This document shows positions 15,001 to 28,600 of a DNA stretch of 64,000 nt, in pieces. Origin of the DNA: Odiellus spinosus (Eukaryota > Arthropoda > Arachnida > Opiliones > Phalangiidae); NCBI GenBank assembly GCA_963920705.1, contig OY987238.1:310001-374000 (forward strand), given 5' to 3'. Both the position numbers and the translations under genes were made by a program. Position 1 is the first letter of the stretch, and each line of letters starts with the position of its first letter. The notes below the pieces were generated by a model. It made no database searches. It worked only from the letters and a program-made list of their open reading frames with translations, and was not told the origin of the DNA.

Positions 15001-15081
15001 TTTCCCAAGTATAGATCGAAAAATTTCCCAAGTATAGTACGAAAAATTTCCCAAGTATAGATCCAAAAATTTCCCATGTTT
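12061..15081. repeat. Three consecutive higher-order units of 961, 1,007 and 1,053 bp
   Basis: The CATGTTTACATCC marker divides this stretch into 12,061-13,021, 13,022-14,028 and 14,029-15,081. Successive lengths differ by exactly 46 bp, which is two monomers. The second unit gains a duplicated TATTGATTC monomer pair near 13,201. Shared variants include CCCAACTATAG, CGAAATATTTTCC, a 22-bp unit with TTTCCAAGTAG, and CCCAAGAAGAG. The units look like recent unequal-crossover products. Confidence 0.75.
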
Positions 15082-15617
15082 ACATCCAAAAATTTCCCAA
15101 GTATAGATCCAAAAATTTCCCAAGTACAGATCGAAAAATTCCCAAGTAGAGACTCAAAAATTTGCCAAGTAGAGATTCAAAAATTTCCCAAGTAGAGATT
15201 CAAAAACTTCCCAAGTATTGATTCTTAAATTTCCCAAATAGAGATTTAAAAATTTCCCAAGTAGAGATTCAAAAATTTCCCAAGTAGAGATTCAAAAATT
15301 TCCCAAGTAGAGATTCAAAAATTTCCCAAGTAGAGATTCAAAAATTTCCCAAGTAGCGATTCAAAAATTTCCCAAGTAGAGACTCAAAAATTTCCCAAGT
15401 AGAGATTCAAAAATTTCCCAAGTAGAGATTCAAAAATTTTCCAATTAGAGATTCAAAAATTTCCCAAGTATAGATCCAAAAATTTCCCAAGTATAGATCC
15501 AAAAATTTCCCAAGTATAGATCCAAAAATTTCCCAAGAATAGATCCAAAAATTTCCCAAGTATAGATCCAAAAATTTCCCAAGAAGAGATTCAAAAATTT
15601 CCCAAGTAGAGATTCAA

Positions 15618-15650
15618 AAATTTCCCAAGTATAGATCCACAAATTTCCCA
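15618..15650. other. Junction between satellite families A and B
   Basis: The last A5T3 monomer ends at about 15,634 and the next monomer carries CACAAATTT. The AAATTT cores at 15,618 and 15,641 are exactly 23 bp apart, so the register is unbroken. Upstream monomers are A5T3 throughout. Downstream monomers are overwhelmingly CACAAA, with only scattered AAAAATTT units. Confidence 0.85.
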
Positions 15651-18563
15651 AGTATAGATCCACAAATTTCCCAAGTATAGATCCACAAATTTCCCAAGTT
15701 TAGATCCCCAAATTTCCCAAGTATAGATCCACAAATTTTCGAAGTATAGATCCACAAATTTCCCAAGTAAAGATCCACAAATTTCCCAAGTATTTACGAA
15801 TAAATTTCCCAAGTATTTATCCACAAATTTCTCAAGTATTTATCCAAAAATTTCCCAAGTATAGATTTACAAATTTCCCAAGTATAGATTTACAAATTTC
15901 CCAAGTATAGATTTACAAATTTACCAAGTATAGATTTACAAATTTCCCAAGTATAGATCCACAAATTTTCGAAGTATAGATCAACAAATTTCCCAAGTAA
16001 AGATCCACAAATTTCCCAAGTATTTACGAATAAATTTCCCAAGTATTGATCCACAAATTTCCCAAGTAAAGATCCACAAATTTCCCAAGTAAAGATCCAC
16101 AAATTTCCCTAGTATTTATCCACAAATTTCCCAAGTATAGATCCACAAATTTCCTAAGTAAAGATCCACAAATTTCCCAAGTATTTATCCACAAATTTCC
16201 CAAGTATTTATCCACAAATTTCCCAAGTATTTATCCACAAATTTCCCAAGTATTTATCCACAAATTTCCCTAGTATAGATTTACTAATTTCCCAAGTATA
16301 GATCCACAAATTTCTCAAGTATAGACCACAAATTTCCCAAGTATAGGTCCACAAATTTCCCAAGTATAGATCCACAAATTTCCCAAGTATAGATCCACAA
16401 ATTTCCCAAGTATAGATCCACAAATTTCCCAAGTATAGATCCACAAATTTCCCAAGTATAGATCCACAAATTTCCCAAGTATAGATCCACAAATTTCCCA
16501 AGTATAGATCCACGAATTTCCCAAGTATAGATCCACGAATTTCCCAAGTAAAGATCCACGAATTTTCCAAGTATAGATCCACAAATTTCCCAAGTATAGA
16601 TCCACAAATTTCCCAAGTATAGATCCACAAATTTTCGAAGTATAGATCAACAAATTTCCCAAGTAAAGATCCACAAATTTCCCAAGTATTTACGAATAAA
16701 TTCCCAAGTATAGATCCACAAATTTCCCAAGTAAAGATCCACAAATTTCCCAAGTAAAGATCCACAAAATTCCCAAGTATAGATCCACAAATTTCCCAAA
16801 TATAGATCCACAAATTTCCCAAGTATAGATCCACAAATTTCAAAAGTAAAGATCCACAAATTTCCCAAGTATTTATCCACAAATTTCCCAAGTATTTATC
16901 CACAAATTTCCCATGTATTTATCCACAAATTTCCCAAATATAGATCCACAAATTTCCCAAGTATAGATCCACAAATTTCCCAAGTATAGATCCACAAATT
17001 TCCCAAGTATAGATCCACAAATTTCCCAAGTATTTATCCACAAATTTCCCAAGTATAGATCCACAAATTTCCTAAGTAAAGATCCACAAATTTCCCAAGT
17101 ATTTATCCACAAATTTCCCAAGTATTTATCCACAAATTTCCCAAGTATTTATCCACAAATTTCCCAAGTATTTATCCACAAATTTCCCTAGTATAGATTT
17201 ACTAATTTCCCAAGTATAGATCCACAAATTTCTCAAGTATAGACCACAAATTTCCCAAGTATAGGTCCACAAATTTCCCAAGTATAGATCCACAAATTTC
17301 CCAAGTATAGATCCACAAATTTCCCAAGTATAGATCCACAAATTTCCCAAGTATAGATCCACAAATTTCCCAAGTATAGATCCACAAATTTATCAAGTAT
17401 AGAGCCACAAATTTCCCAAGTATAGCTCCACGAATTTCCCAAGTATAGATCCACGAATTTCCCAAGTAAAGATCCACAAATTTTCCAAGTATAGATCCAC
17501 AAATTTCCCAAGTATAGATCCACAAATTTTCGAAGTATAGATCAACAAATTTCCCAAGTAAAGATCCACAAATTTCCCAAGTATTTACGAATAAATTTCC
17601 CAAGTATTTATCCACAAATTTCCCAAGTATTTATCCACAAATTTCCCTAGTATAGATTTACTAATTTCCCAAGTATAGATCCACAAATTTCTCAAGTATA
17701 GACCACAAATTTCCCAAGTATAGGTCCACAAATTTCCCAAGTATAGATCCACAAATTTCCCAAGTATAGATCCACAAATTTCCCAAGTATAGATCCACAA
17801 ATTTCCCAAGTATAGATCCACAAATTTCCCAAGTATAGATACACAAATTTCCCAAGTATAGATCCACGAATTTCCCAAGTATAGATCCACGAATTTCCCA
17901 AGTAAAGATCCACGAATTTTCCAAGTATAGATCCACAAATTTCCCAAGTATAGATCCACAAATTTCCCAAGTATAGATCCACAAATTTTCGAAGTATAGA
18001 TCAACAAATTTCCCAAGTAAAGATCCACAAATTTCCCAAGTATTTACGAATAAATTTCCCAAGTATAGATCCACAAATTTCCCAAGTAAAGATCCACAAA
18101 TTTCCCAAGTAAAGATCCACAAAATTCCCAAGTATAGATCCACAAATTTTCCAAATATAGATCCACAAATTTCCCAAGTATAGATCCACAAATTTCAAAA
18201 GTAAAGATCCACAAATTTCCCAAGTATTTATCCACAAATTTCCCAAGTATTTATCCACAAATTTCCCATGTATTTATCCACAAATTTCCCAAATATAGAT
18301 CCACAAATTTCCCAAGTATAGATCCACAAATTTCCCAAGTATAGATCCACAAATTTCCCAAGTATAGATCCACAAATTTCCCAAGTATAGATCCACAAAT
18401 TTCCCAAGTATAGATCCACAAATTTATCAAGTATAGATCCACAAATTTCCCAAGTATAGCTCCACGAATTTCCCAAGTATAGATCCACGAATTTCCCAAG
18501 TAAAGATCCACAAATTTTCCAAGTATAGATCCACAAATTTCCCAAGTATAGATCCACAAATTT

Positions 18564-20700
18564 TCGAAGTATAGATCAACAAATTTCCCAAGTAAAGATC
18601 CACAAATTTCCCAAGTATTTACGAATAAATTTCCCAAGTATTTATCCACAAATTTCCCAAGTATTTATCCACAAATTTCCCTAGTATAGATTTACTAATT
18701 TCCCAAGTATAGATCCACAAATTTCTCAAGTATAGACCAAAAATTTCCCAAGTATAGGTCCACAAATTTCCCAAGTATAGATCCACAAATTTCCCAAGTA
18801 TAGATCCACAAATTTCCCAAGTATAGATCCACAAATTTCCCAAGTATAGATCCACAAATTTCCCAAGTATAGATCCACAAATTTCCCAAGTATAGATCCA
18901 CGAATTTCCCAAGTATAGATCCACGAATTTCCCAAGTAAAGATCCACGAATTTTCCAAGTATAGATCCACAAATTTCCCAAGTATAGATCCACCAATTTC
19001 CCAAGTATAGATCCACAAATTTTCGAAGTATAGATCAACAAATTTCCCAAGTAAAGATCCACAAATTTCCCAAGTATTTACGAATAAATTTCCCAAGTAT
19101 AGATCCACAAATTTCCCAAGTAAAGATCCACAAATTTCCCAAGTAAAGATCCACAAAATTCCAAAGTATAGATCCACAAATTTTCCAAATATAGATCCAC
19201 AAATTTCCCAAGTATAGATCCACAAATTTCAAAAGTAAAGATCCACAAATTTCCCAAGTATTTATCCACAAATTTCCCAAGTATTTATCCACAAATTTCC
19301 CATGTATTTATCCACAAATTTCCCAAATATAGATCCACAAATTTCCCAAGTATAGATCCACAAATTTCCCAAGTATAGATCCACAAATTTCCCAAGTATA
19401 GATCCACAAATTTCCCAAGTATAGATCCACAAATTTCCCAAGTATAGATCCACAAATTTCCCAAGTATAGATCCACAAATTTCAAAAGTATTTATCCACA
19501 AATTTCCCAAGTATTTATCCACAAATTTCCCAAGTATTTATCCACAAATTTCCCAAGTATAGATTTACAAATTTCCCAAGTATAGATCCACAAATTTCCG
19601 AAGTATAGAGACACAAATTTCCCAAGTATAGATCCACAAAATCCCAAGTATAGATCCACAAATTTCCCAAGTATAGATCCACAAATTTCCCAAGTAAATA
19701 TCCACAAATTTCCCAAGTATTTATCCACAAATTTCCCAAGCATTTATCCACAAATTTCCCAAGTATTTATCCAAAAATTTCCCAAGTATAGATCCACAAA
19801 TTTCCCAAGTATAGATCCACAAATTTCCCAAGTATAGGTCCACAAATTTCCCAAGTATAGATCCACAAATTTCCCAAGTATAGATCTACAAATTTCCCAA
19901 GTATTGATCCACAAATTTCCCAAGTATAGATCCTCAAATTTCCCAAGTATAGATCCACAAATTTCCCCAGTATAGATCCACAAATTTCCCAAGTATAGAT
20001 CCACGAATTTCCCAAGTATAGATCCACGAATTTCCCAAGTATAGATCCACAAATTTCCCAAGTATTGATCCTCAAATTTCCCAAGTATAGATCCACAAAT
20101 TTCCCAAGTATTTATCCACAAATTTCCCAAGCATTTATCCACAAATTTCCCAAGTATTTATCCAAAAATTTCCCAAGTATAGATCCACAAATTTCCCAAG
20201 TATAGATCCACAAATTTCCCAAGTATAGGTCCACAAATTTCCCAAGTATAGATCCACAAATTTCCCAAGTATAGATCCACAAATTTCCCAAGTATTGATC
20301 CACAAATTTCCCAAGTATAGATCCTCAAATTTCCCAAGTATAGATCCACAAATTTCCCCAGTATAGATCCACAAATTTCCCAAGTATAGATCCACGAATT
20401 TCCCAAGTATAGATCCACGAATTTCCCAAGTATAGATCCACAAATTTCCCAAGTATAGATCCACAAATTTCCCAAGTATAGATCCACAAATTTCCCAAGT
20501 AAAGATCCACAAATTTCCCAAGTATTTATCCTCAAATTTCCCAAGTATAGATCCACAAATTTCCCAAGTATTTATCCACAAATTTCCCAAGCATTTATCC
20601 ACAAATTTCCCAAGTATTTATCCAAAAATTTCCCAAGTATAGATCCACAAATTTCCCAAGTATAGATCCACAAATTTCCCAAGTATAGATCCACAAATTT
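18564..20700. repeat. 2,137-bp higher-order unit, copy 1 (family B)
   Basis: The unit begins at the TTTTCGAAG monomer followed by a TATAGATCAAC monomer. Nearly the whole unit recurs at 20,701-22,836. Shared private variants include TATAGACCA, CATGTATTTATCC, TATAGAGACAC and a shortened CACAAAATCCCAAG monomer. An earlier related copy is offset by 1,034 bp, around 17,530-18,560. Confidence 0.75.
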
Positions 20701-22836
20701 TCGAAGTATAGATCAACAAATTTCCCAAGTAAAGATCCACAAATTTCCCAAGTATTTACGAATAAATTTCCCAAGTATTTATCCACAAATTTCCCAAGTA
20801 TTTATCCACAAATTTCCCTAGTATAGATTTACTAATTTCCCAAGTATAGATCCACAAATTTCTCAAGTATAGACCACAAATTTCCCAAGTATAGGTCCAC
20901 AAATTTCCCAAGTATAGATCCACAAATTTCCCAAGTATAGATCCACAAATTTCCCAAGTATAGATCCACAAATTTCCCAAGTATAGATCCACAAATTTCC
21001 CAAGTATAGATCCACAAATTTCCCAAGTATAGATCCACGAATTTCCCAAGTATAGATCCACGAATTTCCCAAGTAAAGATCCACGAATTTTCCAAGTATA
21101 GATCCACAAATTTCCCAAGTATAGATCCACAAATTTCCCAAGTATAGATCCACAAATTTTCGAAGTATAGATCAACAAATTTCCCAAGTAAAGATCCACT
21201 AATTTCCCAAGTATTTACGAATAAATTTCCCAAGTATAGATCCACAAATTTCCCAAGTAAAGATCCACAAATTTCCCAAGTAAAGATCCACAAAATTCCC
21301 AAGTATAGATCCACAAATTTTCCAAATATAGATCCACAAATTTCCCAAGTATAGATCCACAAATTTCAAAAGTAAAGATCCACAAATTTCCCAAGTATTT
21401 ATCCACAAATTTCCCAAGTATTTATCCACAAATTTCCCATGTATTTATCCACAAATTTCCCAAATATAGATCCACAAATTTCCCAAGTATAGATCCACAA
21501 ATTTCCCAAGTATAGATCCACAAATTTCCCAAGTATAGATCCACAAATTTCCCAAGTATAGATCCACAAATTTCCCAAGTATAGATCCACAAATTTCCCA
21601 AGTATAGATCCACAAATTTCAAAAGTATTATCCACAAATTTCCCAAGTATTTATCCACAAATTTCCCAAGTATTTATCCACAAATTTCCCAAGTATAGAT
21701 TTACAAATTTCCCAAGTATAGATCCACAAATTTCCGAAGTATAGAGACACAAATTTCCCAAGTATAGATCCACAAAATCCCAAGTATAGATCCACAAATT
21801 TCCCAAGTATAGATCCACAAATTTCCCAAGTAAATATCCACAAATTTCCCAAGTATTTATCCACAAATTTCCCAAGCATTTATCCACAAATTTCCCAAGT
21901 ATTTATCCAAAAATTTCCCAAGTATAGATCCACAAATTTCCCAAGTATAGATCCACAAATTTCCCAAGTATAGGTCCACAAATTTCCCAAGTATAGATCC
22001 ACAAATTTCCCAAGTATAGATCTACAAATTTCCCAAGTATTGATCCACAAATTTCCCAAGTATAGATCCTCAAATTTCCCAAGTATAGATCCACAAATTT
22101 CCCCAGTATAGATCCACAAATTTCCCAAGTATAGATCCACGAATTTCCCAAGTATAGATCCACGAATTTCCCAAGTATAGATCCACAAATTTCCCAAGTA
22201 TTGATCCTCAAATTTCCCAAGTATAGATCCACAAATTTCCCAAGTATTTATCCACAAATTTCCCAAGCATTTATCCACAAATTTCCCAAGTATTTATCCA
22301 AAAATTTCCCAAGTATAGATCCACAAATTTCCCAAGTATAGATCCACAAATTTCCCAAGTATAGGTCCACAAATTTCCCAAGTATAGATCCACAAATTTC
22401 CCAAGTATAGATCCACAAATTTCCCAAGTATTGATCCACAAATTTCCCAAGTATAGATCCTCAAATTTCCCAAGTATAGATCCACAAATTTCCCCAGTAT
22501 AGATCCACAAATTTCCCAAGTATAGATCCACGAATTTCCCAAGTATAGATCCACGAATTTCCCAAGTATAGATCCACAAATTTCCCAAGTATAGATCCAC
22601 AAATTTCCCAAGTATAGATCCACAAATTTCCCAAGTAAAGATCCACAAATTTCCCAAGTATTTATCCTCAAATTTCCCAAGTATAGATCCACAAATTTCC
22701 CAAGTATTTATCCACAAATTTCCCAAGCATTTATCCACAAATTTCCCAAGTATTTATCCAAAAATTTCCCAAGTATAGATCCACAAATTTCCCAAGTATA
22801 GATCCACAAATTTCCCAAGTATAGATCCACAAATTT
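20701..22836. repeat. 2,136-bp higher-order unit, copy 2 (family B)
   Basis: Direct tandem copy of 18,564-20,700, matching monomer for monomer at an offset of 2,136-2,137 bp. A one-base loss near 21,628 (AAAGTATTATCC) accounts for the change in offset. A third, internally deleted copy starts at 22,837 and runs to about 24,310. Confidence 0.75.
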
Positions 22837-25349
22837 TCGAAGTATAGATCAACAAATTTCCCAAGTAAAGATCCACAAATTTCCCAAGTATTTACGAATA
22901 AATTTCCCAAGTATAGATCCACAAATTTCCCAAGTAAAGATCCACAAATTTCCCAAGTAAAGATCCACAAAATTCCCAAGTATAGATCCACAAATTTTCC
23001 AAATATAGATCCACAAATTTCCCAAGTATAGATCCACAAATTTCAAAAGTAAAGATCCACAAATTTCCCAAGTATTTATCCACAAATTTCCCAAGTATTT
23101 ATCCACAAATTTCCCATGTATTTATCCACAAATTTCCCAAATATAGATCCACAAATTTCCCAAGTATAGATCCACAAATTTCCCAAGTATAGATCCACAA
23201 ATTTCCCAAGTATAGATCCACAAATTTCCCAAGTATAGATCCACAAATTTCCCAAGTATAGATCCACAAATTTCCCAAGTATAGATCCACAAATTTCAAA
23301 AGTATTTATCCACAAATTTCCCAAGTATTTATCCACAAATTTCCCAAGTATTTATCCACAAATTTCCCAAGTATAGATTTACAAATTTCCCAAGTATAGA
23401 TCCACAAATTTCCGAAGTATAGAGACACAAATTTCCCAAGTATAGATCCACAAAATCCCAAGTATAGATCCACAAATTTCCCAAGTATAGATCCACAAAT
23501 TTCCCAAGTAAATATCCACAAATTTCCCAAGTATTTATCCACAAATTTCCCAAGCATTTATCCACAAATTTCCCAAGTATTTATCCAAAAATTTCCCAAG
23601 TATAGATCCACAAATTTCCCAAGTATAGATCCACAAATTTCCCAAGTATAGGTCCACAAATTTCCCCAGTATAGATCCACAAATTTCCCAAGTATAGATC
23701 CACGAATTTCCCAAGTATAGATCCACGAATTTCCCAAGTATAGATCCACAAATTTCCCAAGTATTGATCCTCAAATTTCCCAAGTATAGATCCACAAATT
23801 TCCCAAGTATTTATCCACAAATTTCCCAAGCATTTATCCACAAATTTCCCAAGTATTTATCCAAAAATTTCCCAAGTATAGATCCACAAATTTCCCAAGT
23901 ATAGATCCACAAATTTCCCAAGTATAGGTCCACAAATTTCCCAAGTATAGATCCACAAATTTCCCAAGTATAGATCCACAAATTTCCCAAGTATTGATCC
24001 ACAAATTTCCCAAGTATAGATCCTCAAATTTCCCAAGTATAGATCCACAAATTTCCCCAGTATAGATCCACAAATTTCCCAAGTATAGATCCACGAATTT
24101 CCCAAGTATAGATCCACGAATTTCCCAAGTATAGATCCACAAATTTCCCAAGTATAGATCCACAAATTTCCCAAGTATAGATCCACAAATTTCCCAAGTA
24201 AAGATCCACAAATTTCCCAAGTATTTATCCACAAATTTCCCAAATATAGATCCACAAATTTCCCAAGTATAGATCCACAAATTTCTCACGTATAGATTCA
24301 CAAATTTCACAAGTATAGCTCAACAAATTTTCCAAGTATAGGTCCACAAATTTCCCAAGTATAGATCCACAAATTTCCCAAGTATAGATCCACAAATTTC
24401 CCAAGTATAGATCCACAAATTTCCCAAGTATAGATCCACAAATTTCCCAAGTAAAGATCCACAAATTTCCCAAGTATTTATCCACAAATTTCCCAAGTAA
24501 AGATCCACAAATTTCCCAAGTATTTATCCACAAATTTCCCAAGTATTTATCCACAAATTTCCCAAGTGTTTATCCACAAATTTCCCAAGTATTTATCCAC
24601 AAATTTCCCAAGTATTTATCCACAAATTTCCCAAGTATAGATTTACAAATTTCCCAAGTATAGATCCACAAGTTTCTCAAGTATAGATCCACAAATTTCC
24701 CACGTATAGATCCACAAATTTCCCAAGTATAGCTCAACAAATTTCCCAAGTATAGGTCCACAAATTTCCCAAGTATAAATCCACAAATTTCCCAAGTATA
24801 GATCCACAAATTTCCCAAGTATTGATCCACAAATTTCCCAAGTATAGATCCTCAAATTTCTCAAGTATAGATCCATAAATTTCCCAAGTATAGATCCACA
24901 AATTTCCCAAGTATAGATCCACGAATTTCCCAAGTATAGATCCACGAATTTCCCAAGTATAGATCCACAAATTTCCCAAGTATAGATTCACAAATTTCCC
25001 AAGTATAGATCAACAAATTTCCCAAGTAAAGATCCACAAATTTCCCAAGTATTTATCCACAAATTTCCCAAATATAGATCCACAAATTTCCCAAGTATAG
25101 ATCCACAAATTTCCCACGTATAGATTCACAAATTTCCCAAGTATAGCTCAACAAATTTCCCAAGTATAGGTCCTAAAATTTCCCAAATATAGATCCACAA
25201 ATTTCCCAAATATAGATCCACAAATTTCCCAAGTATAGATCCACAAATTTCCCAAGTATAGATCCACAAATTTTCCAAGTATAGATCCACAAATTTCCCA
25301 AGTATAGATCCAAAAATTTCCCAAGTATAGATCCACAAATTTCCCAAGT

Positions 25350-25450
25350 ATAAATCTACAAATTTCCCAAGTATAGAACCACAAACTTCCAAACCATAGA
25401 TCCAAAAATATCTCGAGTATAAATTGAAAAATTTCCCTAGAATAGATCCG
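25350..25450. repeat. Cluster of unusually diverged monomers
   Basis: About four consecutive monomers carry several substitutions each, including CTTCCAAACCATAG, ATATCTCGAGTATAAATTG and CCCTAGAATAGATCCG. Neighbouring monomers on both sides are close to consensus. I see no coding or structural signal. It may be an older relic that escaped homogenisation. Confidence 0.6.
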
Positions 25451-25469
25451 CAAATTTCCCAAGTATAGA

Positions 25470-25622
25470 TCCACAAATTTACTAGTATAGATCCACAAAT
25501 TTACCAGTATTGATCCACAAATTTACTAGTATAGATCCACAAATTTCCCAAGTATAGATCCACAAATTTACTAGTATAGATCCACAAATTTACCAGTATT
25601 GATCCACAAATTTACTAGTATA
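25470..25622. repeat. Local 22-bp satellite variant with ACTAGT core
   Basis: Here CCCAAG is replaced by ACTAG or ACCAG, which shortens the monomer to 22 bp. ACTAGT lies at 25,481, 25,525, 25,570 and 25,614. The first pair recurs after 89 bp (three 22-bp units plus one 23-bp unit), so this is an 89-bp sub-unit present twice. I did not see this variant elsewhere in the window. Confidence 0.75.
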
Positions 25623-28600
25623 GATCCACAAATTTCCCAAGTATAGATCCACAAATTTCCCAAGTATAGATCCACAAATTTCCCAAGTATAGATCCACAA
25701 ATTTTCGAAGTATAGATCCACAAATTTCCCAAGTAAAGATCCACAAATTTCCCAAGTATTTACGAATAAATTTCCCAAGTATTTATCCACAAATTTCTCA
25801 AGTATTTATCCACAAATTTCCCAAGTATTTATCCAAAAATTTCCCAAGTATAGATTTACAAATTTCCCAAGTATAGATTTACAAATTTCCCAAGTATAGA
25901 TTTACAAATTTCCCAAGTATAGATTTACAAATTTCCCAAGTATAGATCCACAAATTTCCCAAGTATAGATCCACAGATTTCCCAAGTATTTATCCACAAA
26001 TTTCCCAAGTATTTATCCACAAATTTCCCAAGTATTTATCCACAAATTTCCCAAGTATAGATTTACAAATTTCCCAAGTATAGATCCACAAATTTCCCAA
26101 GTATAGATCCACAAATTTCCCAAGTATAGAGACACAAATTTCCCAAGTATAGATCCACAAATTTTCGAAGTATAGATAAACAAATTTCCCAAGTAAAGAT
26201 CCACAAATTTCCCAAGTATTTACGAATAAATTTCCCAAGTATTTATCCACAAATTTCTCAAGTATTTATCCACAAATTTCCCAAGTATTTATCCAAAACT
26301 TTCCCAAGTATAGATTTACAAATTTCCCAAGTATAGATTTACAAATTTCCCAAGTATAGATCCACAAATTTCCCAAGTATTTATCCACAAATTTCCCAAG
26401 TATTTATCCACAAATTTCCCAAGTATTTATCCACAAATTTCCCAAGTATAGATTTACAAATTTCCCAAGTATAGATCCACAAATTTCCCAAGTATAGATC
26501 TACAAATTTCCCAAGTATAGATCCACAAATTTCCCAAGTATAGATCCACAAATTTCCCAAGTATAGATCCACAAATTTCCCAAGTATAGATCCACAAATT
26601 TCCCAAGTATAGGTCCACAAATTTCCCAAGTATAGATCCACAAATTTCCCAAGTATAGATCCACAAATATCCCAAGTATAGATCCACAAATTTGCCAAGT
26701 ATTGATCCACAAATTTGCCAAGTATAGATCCTCAAATTTCCCAAGTATAGATCCACAAATTTCCCAAGTATAGATCCACAAATTTCCCAAGTATAGATCC
26801 ACGAATTTCCCAAGTATAGATCCACGAATTTCCCAAGTATAGATCCACAAATTTCCCAAGTATAGATCCACAAATTTCCCAAGTATAGATCCACAAATTT
26901 CCCAAGTAAAGATCCACAAATTTCCCAAGTATTTATCCACAAATTTCCCAAATATAGATCCACAAATTTCCCAAGAATAGATCCACAAATTTCCCACGTA
27001 TAGAATCACAAATTTCCCAAGTATAGCTCAACAGATTTTCCAAGTATAGGTCCACAAATTTCCCAAGTATAGATCCACAAATTTCCCAAGTATAGATCCA
27101 CAAATTTCCCAAGTATAGATCCACAAATTTCCCAAGTAAAGATCCACAAATTTCCCAAGTATTTATCCACAAATTTCCCAAGTATAGATCCACAAATTTC
27201 CTAAGTAAAGATCCACAAATTTCCCAAGTATTTATCCACAAATTTCCCAAGTATAGATCCACAAATTTCCAAAGTATAGATCCACAAATTTCCCAAGAAA
27301 AGATCCACAAATTTCCCAAGTATTTATCCACAAATTTCCCAAATATAGATCCACAAATTTCCCAAGTATAGTTCCACAAATTTCCCACGTATAGATTCAC
27401 AAATTTCCCAAGTATAGCTCAACAAATTTTCCAAGTATAGGTCCACAAATTTCCCAAGTATAGATCCACAAATTTCCCAAGTATAGATCCACAAATTTCC
27501 CAAGTAGAAATCCACAAATTTCCCGAGTATAGATCCACAAATTTCCCAAGTATAGATCCACAAATTTCCCAAGTATAGATCCACAAATTTCCCAAGTAAA
27601 GATCCACAAATTTCCCAAGTATTTATCCACAAATTTCCCAAGTATTTATCCACAAATTTCCCAAGTATAGATCCACAAATTTCCCAAGTATAGATCCACA
27701 AATTTCCCAAGTATAGATCCACAAATTTCCCAAGTATAGATCCACAAATTTCCCAAGTATAGATCCACAAATTTCCCAAGTATAGGTCCACAAATTTCCC
27801 AAGTATAGATCCACAAATTTCCCAAGTATAGATCCACAAATTTCCCAAGTATAGATCCACAAATTTCCCAAGTATTGATCCACAAATTTCCCAAGTATAG
27901 ATCCTCAAATTTCCCAAGTATAGATCCACAAATTTCCCAAGTATAGATCCACAAATTTCCCAAGTATAGATCCACGAATTTCCCAAGTATAGATCCACGA
28001 ATTTCCCAAGTATAGATCCACAAATTTCCCAAGTATAGATCCACAAATTTCCCAAGTATAGATCCACAAATTTCCCAAGTAAAGATCCACAAATTTCCCA
28101 AGTATTTATCCACAAATTTCCCAAATATAGATCCACAAATTTCCCAAGAATAGATCCACAAATTTCCCACGTATAGAATCACAAATTTCCCAAGTATAGC
28201 TCAACAGATTTTCCAAGTATAGGTCCACAAATTTCCCAAGTATAGATCCACAAATTTCCCAAGTATAGATCCACAAATTTCCCAAGTATAGATCCACAAA
28301 TTTCCCAAGTAAAGATCCACAAATTTCCTAAGTAAAGATCCACAAATTTCCCAAGTATTTATCCACAAATTTCCCAAGTATAGATCCACAAATTTCCAAA
28401 GTATAGATCCACAAATTTCCCAAGTATAGATCCACAAATTTCCCAAGTAAAGATCCACAAATTTCCCGAGTATTTATCCACAAATTTCCCAAGTATAGAT
28501 CCACAAATTTCCTAAGTAAAGATCCACAAATTTCCCAAGTATTTATCCACAAATTTCCCAAGTATTTATCCACAAATTTCCCAAGTATAGATCTACAAAT

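Larger units (their letters stand above)
1..15634. repeat. 23-bp satellite array, family A
   Basis: Uninterrupted head-to-tail tandem array. The monomer is an A5T3 tract followed by CCCAAG and then a variable tail, most often TATAGATCC, TATAGATCG, TAGAGATTC or TAGCGATTC. Most units are 23 bp; occasional 22-bp units have lost one A. All monomers point the same way. A distinctive monomer containing CATGTTTACATCC recurs about twenty times (its ACATCC is near 568, 1255, 1919, 3318, 3891, 4555, 5081, 5561, 6727, 7665, 8306, 9267, 10069, 10824, 11443, 12015, 12061, 13022, 14029 and 15082). It is usually followed a few monomers later by one containing TATTGATTC. These markers show higher-order units of roughly 0.5-1.4 kb. 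No gene, RNA or mobile element is visible here. Minus-strand open frames are a by-product of a stop-free monomer. The role is unknown; a centromeric or heterochromatic satellite is the usual reading. Confidence 0.97.

Noticed and set aside
1..15634. Possible CRISPR array (short direct repeats)
   Set aside because: The repeats are contiguous 23-bp monomers with no unique spacers, leader or cas genes.
16190..16270. Many perfect TTATCCACA sequences resembling bacterial DnaA boxes
   Set aside because: They are simply the TATTTATCCACAAATTT satellite variant. The context is eukaryotic and no other origin features are present.
27324..28136. Minus-strand open frames in the satellite (longest about 270 codons) encoding a 23-residue repeat rich in Trp, Tyr, Leu and Gly
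   Set aside because: The reverse-strand monomer contains no stop in any phase, so all three frames stay open together. For a random 23-mer the chance is about (61/64)^23, roughly one in three. The common TATTTATCC variant introduces TAA in one frame, and overlapping frames are equally open, so there is no sign of coding selection.
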